43,417 nt of DNA from Burkholderiales bacterium (GTDB lineage: Bacteria; Pseudomonadota; Gammaproteobacteria; Burkholderiales; JAHFRG01), in assembly GCA_035518095.1 (NCBI GenBank), contig DATIXX010000026.1, positions 1 through 43,417 on the forward strand. The letters are read 5' to 3'. This document shows, piece by piece, positions 26,656 to 36,192 of this stretch (its first letter is position 1; each line of letters starts with the position of its first letter). Below the pieces are notes generated by a model, which was not told where the DNA came from, did no database searches, and worked only from the letters and a program-made list of their open reading frames with translations. A program made the translations under genes and the position numbers.

Positions 26656-26709
26656 ATGGATTACAATGCTGCTACCTGGGCCCATTACAAATCGGATATT
26701 GCAACATGA
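26656..26709 (+). CDS. 17-residue upstream reading frame overlapping the nhaA start
   Basis: AGGAG at 26646-26650 lies 5 nt before an ATG whose frame encodes MDYNAATWAHYKSDIAT and stops at TGA 26707-26709. That stop overlaps the nhaA start codon as ATGA. nhaA itself has only a weak ribosome site, so the small frame looks like a translationally coupling leader. No family is recognised. It may instead mark a stronger 5' ribosome-loading site only. Confidence 0.45.
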   Translation: MDYNAATWAHYKSDIAT

Positions 26710-27905
26710 AGATGTTTACGCAGATATTTTCCGGGAAGGCGGTGGTGGAGTTTCTGCGCCTGCAATCAGCCGGCGGAATTCTGCTCTTGGCCACGGCCGT
26801 GCTCGCTATGATCCTGGTTAATTCGCCGCTGCATGACTATTATTCCGCATTTTTGCAGACGCCTCTAAGCGTACGAGCCGGCCCAATTGAGCTGAGTAAG
26901 CCGCTGCTGCTTTGGATCAACGACGGGCTCATGGCGATCTTTTTCTTTCTTGTCGGTTTGGAGCTGAAGCGCGAGGTGCTGGAGGGGGAACTCTCCCGAC
27001 CATCGCAAATCGTTCTGCCCGCATTGGCCGCCTTGGGCGGAATGGCAGCTCCCGCGGGTATCTACGTTTACTTGAATTGGGGGAACCCGGTCACTCTGGC
27101 CGGCTGGGCGATTCCCTCGGCAACCGACATCGCATTTGCAGTCGGGGTGCTCGGTTTGCTCGGCAACCGCGTGTCGCCTGCCCTGAAGATTTTCTTGCTC
27201 ACCGTAGCTATTTTTGACGACCTGGGCGCAATCATCATCATCGCTATCTACTATTCGGGAGAACTGTCATCGCTGTCGCTGGTGGTCGCGGGAATTGCCG
27301 CGCTCATCCTGCTCGTGCTCAACAATAAGGATATTAACCGTCCGGGGCCCTACGTGATTGTGGGAATCGCTCTCTGGGTGGCGGTTCTCAAATCCGGTAT
27401 TCATGCGACCCTTGCGGGAGTGGTCCTGGCGCTTTTTATTCCACTCAGGACCCGTCGCAGCGAAGATCAATCCCTGTTGCGCCAATTCGAACATCGGTTG
27501 CATCCCTGGGTCGCGTACGGAGTGCTTCCCGCGTTCGCGTTTGCCAATGCCGGCATATCATTTCACGGGCTGACGCTGGGCAGTCTGCTTGATCCAGTGC
27601 CGCTTGGCATTGCTGCCGGATTATTTCTCGGCAAATTGGGCGGTGTACTTCTTGCCACCGCAATCGCCGTTGCGGCCGGCTTGGCAACGCTTCCCAGCGG
27701 CACCCGCTGGTCCGAGATGTCGGGAATTGCACTGATCTGCGGAGTGGGATTTACCATGAGCTTTTTCATCGGCACACTCGCATTTGAAGACGCCCCCGAG
27801 TATGCGACCGGGGTTCGCCTCGGGGTATTGGCGGGGTCCCTTTTGTCGGCAATTACCGGCTATCTTGTGCTGCGTTTTTTTGCGCGAAGATCAGACGCCC
27901 CGTAG
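26706..27905 (+). CDS. nhaA: Na+/H+ antiporter NhaA
   Basis: 399 residues with about twelve membrane helices. The functional motif ATDIAFAVG (Asp141) and the paired ion-binding aspartates D171-D172 in AIFDDLGAI are intact, as is the lysine-containing FLGKLGGV. The protein exchanges cytoplasmic Na+ for protons in the inner membrane. ATG at 26706 matches the family; an in-frame start at 26562 would add 48 unrelated residues. A 17-codon frame with a good ribosome site ends across this start codon. It converges with the SAM hydroxide adenosyltransferase gene, 33 bp apart. Confidence 0.93.
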   Translation: MKMFTQIFSGKAVVEFLRLQSAGGILLLATAVLAMILVNSPLHDYYSAFLQTPLSVRAGPIELSKPLLLWINDGLMAIFFFLVGLELKREVLEGELSRPSQIVLPALAALGGMAAPAGIYVYLNWGNPVTLAGWAIPSATDIAFAVGVLGLLGNRVSPALKIFLLTVAIFDDLGAIIIIAIYYSGELSSLSLVVAGIAALILLVLNNKDINRPGPYVIVGIALWVAVLKSGIHATLAGVVLALFIPLRTRRSEDQSLLRQFEHRLHPWVAYGVLPAFAFANAGISFHGLTLGSLLDPVPLGIAAGLFLGKLGGVLLATAIAVAAGLATLPSGTRWSEMSGIALICGVGFTMSFFIGTLAFEDAPEYATGVRLGVLAGSLLSAITGYLVLRFFARRSDAP

Positions 27906-27938
27906 CTGCAATGGGCCGCAGCAAACCGAACACCTCGA

Positions 27939-28667
27939 TTATTTCACCAGTTCAACCGCATCGCCAATTTTCAAATCCAGTTCGCGCGCTGCGTTGCCGG
28001 AGCTTACAGCTATTTCCGCCAGGCCCACACAGTTTTCATACCAAAACGGCGTTCCGCTCGGAACATCCGCAAATATCGTGGCGCGTCTCAAGCGCCCGCC
28101 ATGCACCAGGAATTGGCTGTCAAACTTAAGCGATTTGGCACGCAGGCCGGTCATGGCGTTGCCGTAACGATCGAGGTAAACGATCTCCGCCAAATCCTGC
28201 GCCTCGAGCTGCACCTGCAGCGAAGTAATTTCTTCCAATTTGTCGCGCGGGAATTTCCGGGCTGCCACCAGCGCGGCTATCGGAGCAAACAGGTCACGGC
28301 CGTGAAAGGTGTGCGAGAGTTTTCGCGGACGCCAGTGGATGCGCCAGAGCTTCGTTTCCTCCGCTCTTGCCGCAATGATTGAGAGCAGGCCGTTATCGGG
28401 CCCGACAAACCATCTTCCATCTGCCGCAACGACCACTGCCCCGCGCGCGCCCCCGACCCCGGGGTCCACGACGGCGAAAAATACGCTCTGCGGTGGAAAT
28501 TCAGGCGCCAGCGCCGCAAGCAGGTGCGCGCTCGATTTTATGTTGAACACCGGCGCGTCATGCAGCAAATCTATATGTTTCACGCGGGGTGCATGTTGGT
28601 AGAGCACGTTTTTCACCTGCCCCACATACAGGCTGGCGCTACCAAAGTCGGTAAAGAGGATGATCAT
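27939..28667 (-). CDS. SAM hydroxide adenosyltransferase (DUF62 family)
   Basis: 242 residues of the DUF62/fluorinase-like family, which splits S-adenosylmethionine with hydroxide (adenosine plus methionine). ILFTDFGSASLYVGQVKN, VVDPGVGGARGA, GPDNGLLS and HTFHGRDLFAPIAA are the hallmark segments; the His and Arg in HGRD fit the Asp-Arg-His set used by the hydroxide (not halide) enzymes. The biological reason for the reaction is unclear. It ends before the alpha operon terminator region and reads codirectionally with the ribosomal cluster upstream. Confidence 0.85.
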   Translation of the reverse strand: MIILFTDFGSASLYVGQVKNVLYQHAPRVKHIDLLHDAPVFNIKSSAHLLAALAPEFPPQSVFFAVVDPGVGGARGAVVVAADGRWFVGPDNGLLSIIAARAEETKLWRIHWRPRKLSHTFHGRDLFAPIAALVAARKFPRDKLEEITSLQVQLEAQDLAEIVYLDRYGNAMTGLRAKSLKFDSQFLVHGGRLRRATIFADVPSGTPFWYENCVGLAEIAVSSGNAARELDLKIGDAVELVK

Positions 28668-28773
28668 AGGACGTGATTCTAAGCCTTTCAGGGCGGAAAC
28701 CCCGATGGCAAAGCCGACTTAATGAACGATGGAGCCGCCGAGGTTTTTCCCCCGTCCGCGCGGCAGAAACGAA

Positions 28774-28800
28774 TAAAAAAAGCCTGGCGGAAGGACCCGG
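28774..28800 (-). terminator. Likely terminator of the ribosomal alpha operon
   Basis: On the minus strand, 23 bp after rplQ, an imperfect stem CCGGG-TCCTTCCG-CCAGG (one mismatch) is followed by CTTTTTTTATT. The stem is short, so termination may be partial. Confidence 0.5.
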
Positions 28801-28823
28801 TAAAAACTTTGCTTTCGATACCG

Positions 28824-29222
28824 TCAGCTCTTGGCGGCTTTGGCTTTGGCTTCTTCCTTCGGCTCTGGGCGGTCCATGAGCTGCACCAGGGCCATGGGTG
28901 CGTTATCCCCGTTGCGGAAGCCGAATTTAAGAATCCGCAAGTAACCGCCATTGCGTTTGGCGTAGCGCGGGCCGAGTTCGTTGAAGAGTTTGGCGACGAT
29001 TTCGCGGTCACGCAGGCGGTTATACGCCAGACGCCTATTGGCAAGCGAAGGTTTCTTGCCCAGCGTGATCAAAGGCTCGGCGACACGGCGCAGCTCTTTG
29101 GCCTTGGGCAGCGTGGTCTTGATGGTCTCAAAACGCAGCAAGGAATTGGTCATGTTGCGCAGCATCGCCAAACGATGGCTGGTTGTTCGATTGAGTTTTC
29201 TGGATCCTTGGCGGTGGCGCAT
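28824..29222 (-). CDS. rplQ: 50S ribosomal protein bL17
   Basis: 132 residues, starting [17 protein letters not shown] as in the family, with [20 protein letters not shown]. It lies near the exit tunnel of the large subunit. The C-terminus [15 protein letters not shown] is a charged low-complexity tail slightly longer than the core needs. Last gene of the alpha operon, 6 bp after rpoA. Confidence 0.97.
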   Translation of the reverse strand: MRHRQGSRKLNRTTSHRLAMLRNMTNSLLRFETIKTTLPKAKELRRVAEPLITLGKKPSLANRRLAYNRLRDREIVAKLFNELGPRYAKRNGGYLRILKFGFRNGDNAPMALVQLMDRPEPKEEAKAKAAKS

Positions 29223-29228
29223 GAAAGA

Positions 29229-30209
29229 TTATCCTTTGCTTTCCAGCCCTGCGGGCGGCCAGTTTTCCAGCTTCATACCGAGGGTCAGCCCGCGCGATGC
29301 CAGAACGTCCTTGATTTCGTTGAGAGATTTGCGACCGAGATTCGGGGTCTTCAGCAATTCAGTCTCGCTGCGCTGGATAAGATCCCCTATGTAATAAATG
29401 TTTTCCGCCTTCAAGCAATTCGCTGAGCGCACGGTAAGTTCCAGATCGTCCACCGGGCGCAATAAGATCGGGTCCACCTGCGGGGCTTTAGGCTGTTCTA
29501 CTTCCAATGTGGTGCCCTTTAGATCAGCAAACACCGACAGCTGATCAACTAGAATTCGTGCCGCATAGCGAATCGCTTCTTCCGGATCTATCACTCCGTT
29601 GGTTTCAATATCCATCACCAGCTTGTCCAAATCGGTGCGTTGCTCGACGCGCGCGCTCTCTACCGCGTAGCTTACGCGCCGCACCGGGCTGAACGAAGCG
29701 TCCAGAACAATGTTGCCGATCTTGCGCTTTTCCTCCGGAGATTGGCGCATGGTGCCGGCGACATAGCCGCGTCCCATTTCAACTTTAATCTGCATGTCGA
29801 GCTTGCCACCCGCCGTCAAATGCGCAATGACGTGTTCAGGGTTGATGATTTCCACATCGTGCCCGCCCTCGATATCGCCGGCGGTGACCACGCCTTCGCC
29901 GCTCTTTTTCAGAGTAAGCAGCGCCTCCTGGCGATTGTGCAGTTTGAGCACGATGCCCTTCAGGTTAAGTAGAATATCGACCACGTCTTCCTGTACCCCG
30001 TCCAATGCCGAGTATTCATGCAGCACGCCGCTAATGGTCACTTCAGTGGGCGCAAACCCCGGCATCGAGGAAAGCAGGATGCGCCGCAGTGCATTGCCGA
30101 GGGTGTGCCCGTAGCCGCGCTCGAACGGCTCCATGGTCACTTTGGCATGCATGGGTGAAATAGTTTGCACGTCGATGATACGCGGCTTGAGAAAAGCACT
30201 GCTTTGCAT
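29229..30209 (-). CDS. rpoA: RNA polymerase alpha subunit
   Basis: 326 residues: the assembly domain (about 1-235, with [20 protein letters not shown]) and the C-terminal DNA-binding domain (about 250-320, with [19 protein letters not shown] and [13 protein letters not shown]). The dimer nucleates polymerase assembly, and the C-terminal domain contacts UP elements and activators. Standard position between rpsD and rplQ. Confidence 0.98.
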   Translation of the reverse strand: MQSSAFLKPRIIDVQTISPMHAKVTMEPFERGYGHTLGNALRRILLSSMPGFAPTEVTISGVLHEYSALDGVQEDVVDILLNLKGIVLKLHNRQEALLTLKKSGEGVVTAGDIEGGHDVEIINPEHVIAHLTAGGKLDMQIKVEMGRGYVAGTMRQSPEEKRKIGNIVLDASFSPVRRVSYAVESARVEQRTDLDKLVMDIETNGVIDPEEAIRYAARILVDQLSVFADLKGTTLEVEQPKAPQVDPILLRPVDDLELTVRSANCLKAENIYYIGDLIQRSETELLKTPNLGRKSLNEIKDVLASRGLTLGMKLENWPPAGLESKG

Positions 30210-30246
30210 GGCTAAAACCCCTCTTGATTGCCAGTGGAAAACCTGA

Positions 30247-30873
30247 TTACTTCGAATACAACTCGACTACTAAACTCTCGTTGATCGTAGACGGCAGCTC
30301 AGAGCGTTGCGGCTGGGCTTTGAACACGCCTTTCCTGGTTTTGCTGTCAACTTCAAGCCACTCCGGAAAGCCGCGCGCTTCCGCTGCCTCTACTGAAGCC
30401 TTGATGCGCAAATGTTCTTTGGCTTTTCCCGCCACTTCGATCACGTCTCCAGGACGCACCTGATAGGACGGGATGTTGACCCGCTTACCGTTTACCAGAA
30501 TGCCGTTGTGACGCACGATCTGGCGCGCCTCGGAACGCGACGCACCAAAGCCCATGCGGAAGGAAACCGTATCCAGCCGCGACTCTAGCATCTGTAACAG
30601 CGTTTCGCCGGTGATGCCTTTGCGGCGGTCGGCGTCCTGGTAGGTATTGCGAAACTGCTTCTCCAGCAAGCCGTAGATACGGCGCAGTTTTTGTTTCTCG
30701 CGCAATTGCACTGCATAACCCGAAAGGCGCACGTTTTTCTGGCCGTGCAAGCCCGGAGGATAGCTTCTGCGCTCAATTGAACATTTATCGGTAAAACACT
30801 TCTCGCCTTTTAGAAACAGCTTCTCGCCTTCGCGGCGGCACTGTCGGCATTTAGCATCAAGATTTCGCGCCAT
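30247..30873 (-). CDS. rpsD: 30S ribosomal protein uS4, zinc-type (C+)
   Basis: 208 residues. Primary 16S rRNA binder that starts 30S assembly and, in E. coli, represses the alpha operon. The N-terminus carries four cysteines in a CRQC...CFTDKC pattern, i.e. the zinc-binding form; many betaproteobacterial S4 proteins lack these. The S4 RNA-binding domain with [20 protein letters not shown] is intact. Confidence 0.97.
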   Translation of the reverse strand: MARNLDAKCRQCRREGEKLFLKGEKCFTDKCSIERRSYPPGLHGQKNVRLSGYAVQLREKQKLRRIYGLLEKQFRNTYQDADRRKGITGETLLQMLESRLDTVSFRMGFGASRSEARQIVRHNGILVNGKRVNIPSYQVRPGDVIEVAGKAKEHLRIKASVEAAEARGFPEWLEVDSKTRKGVFKAQPQRSELPSTINESLVVELYSK

Positions 30874-30886
30874 ACGTTTTCCTCAA

Positions 30887-31279
30887 TCAGATGCGGCGCC
30901 GTTTTGGCGGGCGGCAGCCATTATGCGGTACCGGCGTGACGTCGGAAATGCTGGTAATTTTGAAACCCACTGCGTTGAGAGCGCGTACCGCTGATTCGCG
31001 TCCCGGTCCGGGCCCCTTGATGCGTACTTCGAGATTTTTCACCCCGCACTCCTGGGCTGCGCGACCCGCCTGCTCCGCGGCCACCTGCGCTGCAAAAGGC
31101 GTACTCTTGCGCGAGCCTTTAAACCCGGCGGCACCCGAAGTCGCCCAGGCCAAGGTGTTGCCTTGGCGGTCGGTAATGGTGACGATAGTGTTGTTGAACG
31201 AGGCGTGAATATGAGCGATTCCTTCCGCCACGTTTTTCTTGGCCTTTTTGCGAACTCTCACGTTGGGCTTGGTGACCAT
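30887..31279 (-). CDS. rpsK: 30S ribosomal protein uS11
   Basis: 130 residues with the family segments [31 protein letters not shown] and the C-terminal [12 protein letters not shown]. It lies on the platform at the mRNA exit site. Between rpsM and rpsD in the alpha operon. Confidence 0.97.
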   Translation of the reverse strand: MVTKPNVRVRKKAKKNVAEGIAHIHASFNNTIVTITDRQGNTLAWATSGAAGFKGSRKSTPFAAQVAAEQAGRAAQECGVKNLEVRIKGPGPGRESAVRALNAVGFKITSISDVTPVPHNGCRPPKRRRI

Positions 31280-31293
31280 GCACTGTCCTTGTA

Positions 31294-31686
31294 TTAGGTC
31301 TTTCCGGTTATGCTGGTGGTTGGCGCCTTGGCGAGCCGAACTGCCTTGCGCGGGCCTTTGCGCGTACGCGCGTTGGTGCGAGTGCGCTGGCCGCGCACCG
31401 GCAGCCCGCGGCGATGCCGTTGCCCACGGTAGCAGCCAAGGTCGATCAGACGCTTGATGTTCATGGAAACCTCGCGGCGCAGATCGCCTTCCACGGTGAA
31501 TTTGCTTACTTGCTCGCGAAGTTTGTCCATTTCCCCATCGGACAAATCTTTAATTTTTGCTGAAATATTGACGCCCGCTGAAGCGCATATTTTGCGCGCC
31601 CGTGAGCGCCCAACACCGTAAATCGCGGTAAGCGCGATCTCTGCGTGCTGCTGATTCGGAATATTTACGCCGGCGATGCGGGCCAT
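31294..31686 (-). CDS. rpsM: 30S ribosomal protein uS13
   Basis: 130 residues; starts [20 protein letters not shown] and has [22 protein letters not shown]. It contacts the P-site tRNA and 50S bridges. The tail after the GPRKAV segment ([14 protein letters not shown]) is about ten residues longer than usual. First gene of the alpha operon, with AGGA before the ATG. Confidence 0.97.
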   Translation of the reverse strand: MARIAGVNIPNQQHAEIALTAIYGVGRSRARKICASAGVNISAKIKDLSDGEMDKLREQVSKFTVEGDLRREVSMNIKRLIDLGCYRGQRHRRGLPVRGQRTRTNARTRKGPRKAVRLAKAPTTSITGKT

Positions 31687-31712
31687 GCTGTTCCTAAAAA
31701 TAAAAACTGTTA

Positions 31713-31741
31713 ATTATAAGGATATTGTTCAAACGATTCAA
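31713..31741 (-). promoter_or_regulatory. Candidate alpha-operon promoter upstream of rpsM
   Basis: On the minus strand, TTGAAT (31736-31741) and a perfect TATAAT (31713-31718) are separated by exactly 17 bp, in the 64-bp gap between rpmJ and rpsM. The rpsM ATG is about 27 bp downstream of the -10 box. Confidence 0.65.
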
Positions 31742-31750
31742 TCGACCACA

Positions 31751-31864
31751 CTAACCCTGGCGTTGCCTATGGCGCGGATCCACACAAATTACGCGCACCA
31801 CGCGCTTGCGCCGGATGACCTTGCATTTGCGGCACATTTTTTTAACCGAAGTCCTAACTTTCAT
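31751..31864 (-). CDS. rpmJ: 50S ribosomal protein bL36 (zinc form)
   Basis: 37 residues starting [20 protein letters not shown]. It has the CxxC, a later cysteine (VICVD) and histidine (RHRQ) that bind zinc, and ends RQRQG. The stop is TAG at 31751-31753. It sits between infA and rpsM, the usual betaproteobacterial place. Confidence 0.95.
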   Translation of the reverse strand: MKVRTSVKKMCRKCKVIRRKRVVRVICVDPRHRQRQG

Positions 31865-31879
31865 CTCGTTTCCTTTCCC

Positions 31880-32098
31880 TTACTTGGCCCGAAACACGAT
31901 GCGGGCCCGAGTCAGATCGTATGGGGTAAGTTCCACCGTTACTTTGTCGCCGGGCAGGATGCGAATGTAGTGCATGCGCATCTTCCCGGAAATATGTCCT
32001 AGCACAACATGTCCATTCTCAAGTTTCACGCGGAATGTGGCGTTGGGGAGAGTTTCCAAAATTTCCCCCTGCATCTGTATGGTCTCTTCCTTAGCCAT
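31880..32098 (-). CDS. infA: Translation initiation factor IF-1
   Basis: 72 residues, a single OB fold: [20 protein letters not shown], then [20 protein letters not shown]. It occupies the A site during initiation. Its location between secY and rpmJ is typical of betaproteobacteria and differs from E. coli. Confidence 0.96.
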   Translation of the reverse strand: MAKEETIQMQGEILETLPNATFRVKLENGHVVLGHISGKMRMHYIRILPGDKVTVELTPYDLTRARIVFRAK

Positions 32099-32111
32099 GC
32101 TTATCCCGGCT

Positions 32112-33437
32112 TTATCTTGCCGGCAAACCGCTCCCCTTGAAATTGGCTTTTTTCAGTAGACTCTCATACTGATGCGACATGATGTAGGCCTGCACCTGCG
32201 CCATGAAATCCATGGTCACGACGACCACGATCAACAACGATGTCCCGCCGAAATAAAACGGCACGCTCCATTTCACGATCAGAAATTCCGGCAGCAGGCA
32301 CACCAGAGTTACGTAAAGCGCTCCGGCCAGCGTCAGCCGCATCATGATGTGCTCAATAAAACGCCCGGTCTGCTCGCCGGGCCGGATGCCCGGCACGAAA
32401 GCGCCGCTTTTTTTCAAATTGTCCGCCGTTTCGCGGGGATTAAACACCAATGCCGTGTAGAAAAAACAGAAAAAAATGATCGCTGAGGCATATAGAAAAA
32501 CATAAATGGGCTCGCCCGGATGCAACGTCGCCCCGATATCTTTAAGCCAGGACAGGTGCTCGCTGCTGCCGAACCAGCCCGCGAGAGTCGCGGGAAACAA
32601 AATAATGCTTGACGCAAAAATCGGCGGAATAACGCCCGACATATTCAGCTTTAGCGGCAGGTGCGAGCTTTGGCCGCCATAAATCTTTCGTCCGACCTGG
32701 CGCTTGGCGTAATTTACCAGTATCTTGCGCTGCCCGCGCTCCACGAACACCACTACGCCGGTAATGGTGATGACCCCAACGAATAACAGCAGCACCAAGG
32801 GAATGGGAAACGCCCCGGTGCGCGCCAGTTCCAGTGTCCCGGCTACCGCGTGCGGCAGCCCGGACACAATACCCGCGAAAATGATGAGCGAGATGCCGTT
32901 GCCGATGCCGCGTTCCGTGATCTGTTCGCCCAGCCACATTAAAAACAGGGTGCCGGTCATCAGCGTTATCATGGTGGTTACGCGAAACATTATTCCCGGC
33001 TCAAGCACCAGCCCCGGCTGCGATTCCAACGCAATTGCGATGCCCATGCCCTGGAACATCGCCAGGAACACCGTGCCATAACGGGTGTACTGGGTAATTT
33101 TGCGGCGCCCCGATTCGCCCTCTTTTTTCAAAGCTTCAAGCTGCGGCGAGACCACGGTCATCAACTGCATGATGATCGACGATGAGATGTAAGGAAGTAT
33201 GCCCAGCGCAAATATGGTAAAGCGCAATAGCGCGCCGCCCGAAAATACGTTGAACATTCCGAGTATTCCACCCTGCTGCGAGCGGAACAGATCTGCCAGA
33301 TGCGCCGGATCTATGCCGGGTACTGGGATGTGCGCCCCGATGCGGTAGACTACCATGGCGCCTAACAAGAACAGGAGGCGCTTCTTCAAGTCCCCCATCT
33401 TGCCGTACATCCCGAGCACTGAATTGTTGGTGGCCAT
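32112..33437 (-). CDS. secY: Preprotein translocase subunit SecY
   Basis: 441 residues with ten predicted membrane helices. It forms the protein-conducting channel of the inner membrane with SecE and SecG. Conserved segments include [12 protein letters not shown] near the N-terminus, [22 protein letters not shown], and the cytoplasmic [17 protein letters not shown]. The start codon directly follows the rplO stop. Confidence 0.98.
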   Translation of the reverse strand: MATNNSVLGMYGKMGDLKKRLLFLLGAMVVYRIGAHIPVPGIDPAHLADLFRSQQGGILGMFNVFSGGALLRFTIFALGILPYISSSIIMQLMTVVSPQLEALKKEGESGRRKITQYTRYGTVFLAMFQGMGIAIALESQPGLVLEPGIMFRVTTMITLMTGTLFLMWLGEQITERGIGNGISLIIFAGIVSGLPHAVAGTLELARTGAFPIPLVLLLFVGVITITGVVVFVERGQRKILVNYAKRQVGRKIYGGQSSHLPLKLNMSGVIPPIFASSIILFPATLAGWFGSSEHLSWLKDIGATLHPGEPIYVFLYASAIIFFCFFYTALVFNPRETADNLKKSGAFVPGIRPGEQTGRFIEHIMMRLTLAGALYVTLVCLLPEFLIVKWSVPFYFGGTSLLIVVVVTMDFMAQVQAYIMSHQYESLLKKANFKGSGLPAR

Positions 33438-33881
33438 TTATCCTTTCGCGGCTTCAATGCTGCCGCCGGCGGCTTCGATCGCGGCGCGGGCGCCTTTGCT
33501 GACGCCCACGCCCTTCATTTTGACAGCGCGCGTGATTTTGCCCGAAAGCATGACTTTAGCTGCCCGTGCCGTCGCCGGGACAATGCCCGCCTGTTTCAGC
33601 GCCACGATGTCAATTTCTTTAACTTCCAGCATGTTCAATTCTGACAGTCGCACTTGCGCAGTACGCAGTTTGCTTGGCGAAACAAAACCGCGCTTCGGAA
33701 GGCGGCGCTGCAATGGCATTTGCCCCCCCTCAAAACCAGTTTTGTGAAAACCGCCGGAACGCGCTCGTTGCCCTTTGTGACCGCGTCCCGCTGTCTTGCC
33801 CAGCCCCGAGCCCGGTCCGCGACCGACACGGCGCCTGGCACGCTTGCTGCCGACAGAAGGTTTAATAGCGTTAAGCTCCAT
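33438..33881 (-). CDS. rplO: 50S ribosomal protein uL15
   Basis: 147 residues with the Gly/Arg-rich N-terminal extension [21 protein letters not shown] that runs into the large subunit core. Located between rpmD and secY; both junctions abut with no spacer. Confidence 0.97.
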   Translation of the reverse strand: MELNAIKPSVGSKRARRRVGRGPGSGLGKTAGRGHKGQRARSGGFHKTGFEGGQMPLQRRLPKRGFVSPSKLRTAQVRLSELNMLEVKEIDIVALKQAGIVPATARAAKVMLSGKITRAVKMKGVGVSKGARAAIEAAGGSIEAAKG

Positions 33882-34076
33882 TCATTCCTCGCATTTGACC
33901 AGGTAGCCCACTTTGTTGATCATGCCGCGCACCGCCGGGGTGTCTTCCAGCTCAACCGAGTGATGGAGGCGGCGCAACCCCAAACCGCGCACCGTGGCCC
34001 GATGCGATTCACTGGTATTGATAATGCTCTTCGTCAAAGTCACTTTTATTTTCGCGGCCTGCTTTCGTTTGACCAT
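33882..34076 (-). CDS. rpmD: 50S ribosomal protein uL30
   Basis: 64 residues, starting [36 protein letters not shown] matches the family. The ATG at 34076 is 2 bp after the rpsE stop; a longer in-frame extension into rpsE is not real. Confidence 0.95.
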   Translation of the reverse strand: MVKRKQAAKIKVTLTKSIINTSESHRATVRGLGLRRLHHSVELEDTPAVRGMINKVGYLVKCEE

Positions 34077-34078
34077 GT

Positions 34079-34588
34079 TTACTCCAAAATTTGTTCCACG
34101 GTTTTGCCGCGTTTCGCCGCAACTTCGGAAGGCGTGTACATCGCTTGCAAACCGTTGAGGGTGGCGCGCACCACATTGTAGGGATTGGTTGAGCCGATGC
34201 ATTTCGCAAGCACATTACTGACTCCCATCACTTCGAAAATCGCGCGCATCGGTCCGCCGGCAATGATTCCGGTGCCTTCACATGCGGGCTGCATGTACAC
34301 CGTCGCCGAGCCGTGCTTGCCCACCACCGTGTGTTGCAGTGTGCCGTTCTTAAGGGTGACCTTTATCATTTTGCGCCGCGCCTCGTCCATGGCTTTTTGC
34401 ACCGCCACCGGCACCTCGCGAGCCTTGCCCTTGCCCATGCCGACCCCGCCATCGCCATCGCCCACCACGGTGAGCGCGGCAAAGCCCAGAACGCGACCGC
34501 CTTTAACCACTTTGGTGACGCGGTTCACCGCGACCATTTTCTCTCTCAGGCCGTCGCTGCGCTGTGGTCCCTGTTGCCCTTTCGCCAT
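34079..34588 (-). CDS. rpsE: 30S ribosomal protein uS5
   Basis: 169 residues: the N-terminal double-stranded-RNA-binding-like domain ([33 protein letters not shown]) and the C-terminal S5 domain. It acts in decoding accuracy and mRNA unwinding. Confidence 0.97.
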   Translation of the reverse strand: MAKGQQGPQRSDGLREKMVAVNRVTKVVKGGRVLGFAALTVVGDGDGGVGMGKGKAREVPVAVQKAMDEARRKMIKVTLKNGTLQHTVVGKHGSATVYMQPACEGTGIIAGGPMRAIFEVMGVSNVLAKCIGSTNPYNVVRATLNGLQAMYTPSEVAAKRGKTVEQILE

Positions 34589-34599
34589 AATATGCTCCG

Positions 34600-34956
34600 C
34601 TAGAATTTCAGGCCGTGCTCGCGCGCTCCGTCCGCCAGGGCTTTGACACGCCCATGAAACTTGAACCCGGAACGATCAAAGGCTACACTCACAATGCCCT
34701 GCTTCTTGGCCTTTTCCGCGATGCGCTTGCCCACCGCTGACGCCGCTTTGACGTTACCGCCATATTTAACTTTCTTGCGGACTTCGGGCTCGAGTGTTGA
34801 GGCCGCCACCAGGATTTTGGCGCCGCTGGCGTCGGCCACCTGTGCGTAAATATGGTGGTTGGTACGGTGCACCATCAAGCGCAAGGCCTTGAGCTCCGCA
34901 ATCTTGTTGCGGGTTTTGCGTGAACGGCGCAGGCGCGCCTGTTTCTTTTCATCCAT
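34600..34956 (-). CDS. rplR: 50S ribosomal protein uL18
   Basis: 118 residues ending [10 protein letters not shown] as in the family; binds 5S rRNA together with uL5 and bL25. [17 protein letters not shown] is the core segment. It lies between rplF and rpsE. Confidence 0.97.
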   Translation of the reverse strand: MDEKKQARLRRSRKTRNKIAELKALRLMVHRTNHHIYAQVADASGAKILVAASTLEPEVRKKVKYGGNVKAASAVGKRIAEKAKKQGIVSVAFDRSGFKFHGRVKALADGAREHGLKF

Positions 34957-34962
34957 GTTGGT

Positions 34963-35496
34963 CTACTTCTTCTTGGTTTCTTTCAGGATTACCACTTCAT
35001 CGACGTAGCGCACGCCTTTGCCCTTGTACGGTTCCGGCTTGCGGTACGCTCGCACTTCTGCAGCCATTTGACCCACCAGCTGTTTGTCTGCGCCCTTAAT
35101 CACAATATCGGTCTGCGAGGGCGTTTCGACCTTGATGCCCTTCGGCATCTGATGCACCACCGGGTGCGCGTAGCCGACGGCCAAATTAAGTTTATCGCCC
35201 TGCGCTTGAGCCCGGAAACCTACGCCGACCAAACTGAGCTTTTTCTCGAATCCCTTGGTCACTCCGTGAATCATGTTGGCAAGCAATGCACGCAGCGTGC
35301 CGGACATGACATTGGCCTGCTGCGTTTCGTTGGCGACCTTGAATATCAGTTTATCGCCCTCGCGCTCAACATTAACATCCCCATTGAGGCGCTGCTTGAG
35401 AGTTCCCAGCGGGCCTTTCACTACTATTTCGCCGGGTGACAAGGTAACTTCGACTCCTGTTGGCACCACCACCGGGTTTTTGCCTATGCGCGACAT
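34963..35496 (-). CDS. rplF: 50S ribosomal protein uL6
   Basis: 177 residues starting [17 protein letters not shown], with two repeated domains and the C-terminal [16 protein letters not shown]. It sits near the GTPase-associated centre. An upstream in-frame start at 35532 would overlap rpsH and is not needed. Confidence 0.97.
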   Translation of the reverse strand: MSRIGKNPVVVPTGVEVTLSPGEIVVKGPLGTLKQRLNGDVNVEREGDKLIFKVANETQQANVMSGTLRALLANMIHGVTKGFEKKLSLVGVGFRAQAQGDKLNLAVGYAHPVVHQMPKGIKVETPSQTDIVIKGADKQLVGQMAAEVRAYRKPEPYKGKGVRYVDEVVILKETKKK

Positions 35497-35516
35497 ATGT
35501 ACTCCGATATATTCCG

Positions 35517-35912
35517 TTACGCGACGATACACAGCACTTCGCCGCCCATGCCGGCAGCTCGCGCCTTGCGGTCGGTCATCACTCCTTTGGGAGTGGAAAT
35601 AATGGCAATTCCCATGCCGTTCATCACTTTCGGAATATCGCGATTGGCTTTGTAAATGCGCAAGCCCGGTCGGCTCACGCGCTCTATTTTTTCAATCACC
35701 GGCCGTCCCGCATAGTATTTCAGGCCGATCTCAAGCTGCGTTTTTCCCTGCAGCTCGCGCACCGCAAAATCTTCGACATAACCTTCTTCCTTGAGCACCT
35801 GCGCAATCGCCACTTTCAGCCGCGACGACGGAATTGCCACGTTGGTTTTTTCCGCGAGTTGGGCATTGCGGATGCACGTTAGCATATCGGAGATAGGGTC
35901 GCTCATACTCAT
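35517..35912 (-). CDS. rpsH: 30S ribosomal protein uS8
   Basis: 131 residues with [16 protein letters not shown] and the C-terminal [23 protein letters not shown]. It binds 16S rRNA and, in E. coli, represses spc-operon translation. The ATG at 35912 is 2 bp from the end of a 274-bp repeat element whose terminal sequence supplies AGAGG 6 nt before the start; a second ATG lies at 35906. This separates rpsH from rpsN, which normally sits a few tens of bases away. Confidence 0.97.
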   Translation of the reverse strand: MSMSDPISDMLTCIRNAQLAEKTNVAIPSSRLKVAIAQVLKEEGYVEDFAVRELQGKTQLEIGLKYYAGRPVIEKIERVSRPGLRIYKANRDIPKVMNGMGIAIISTPKGVMTDRKARAAGMGGEVLCIVA

Positions 35913-35914
35913 AG

Positions 35915-36188
35915 GGAACCTCTAATTAAGTCTCGCATGTACCGAGTTGCTGGCGAAATGGGGATGAGGGCGAGGCGCGATGGCGCAGCCCTACCCCGTA
36001 GTAACGCAAGCCTGAGCAACGCTGCCATCGCCACATTTCGCCGCAACCCGAAGGGACGGGGCTTGGCCTCGCCCCATACTTTGTTGCTCGTCGCTGGTGT
36101 ACGGTCAAGCACACGTCGCTCCTCGCTTCGCGTCTGGGTCAAGGCCCAGCCAACCGTCGCGGTCACGTGTGACTTAATTAGAGGTTCC
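35915..36188. repeat. Inverted-repeat element, copy B (between rpsN and rpsH)
   Basis: 274 bp bounded by perfect 18-bp inverted repeats (GGAACCTCTAATTAAGTC and GACTTAATTAGAGGTTCC). It lies inside the spc ribosomal operon: 4 bp after the rpsN stop and 2 bp before the rpsH start. A palindrome spans 35946-36047: a 14-bp outer stem with one bulge (35946-35960 with 36034-36047) and an inner perfect 8-bp stem (GCGATGGC 35977-35984 with GCCATCGC 36024-36031). Shared blocks with copy A include GTTGC near the left end, CGCCGCAACC, GGGACGGGGCTT, CTCGCTTCGCG and CCGTCGCG. No open frame resembles a transposase. Confidence 0.88.
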
Positions 36189-36192
36189 ATGG

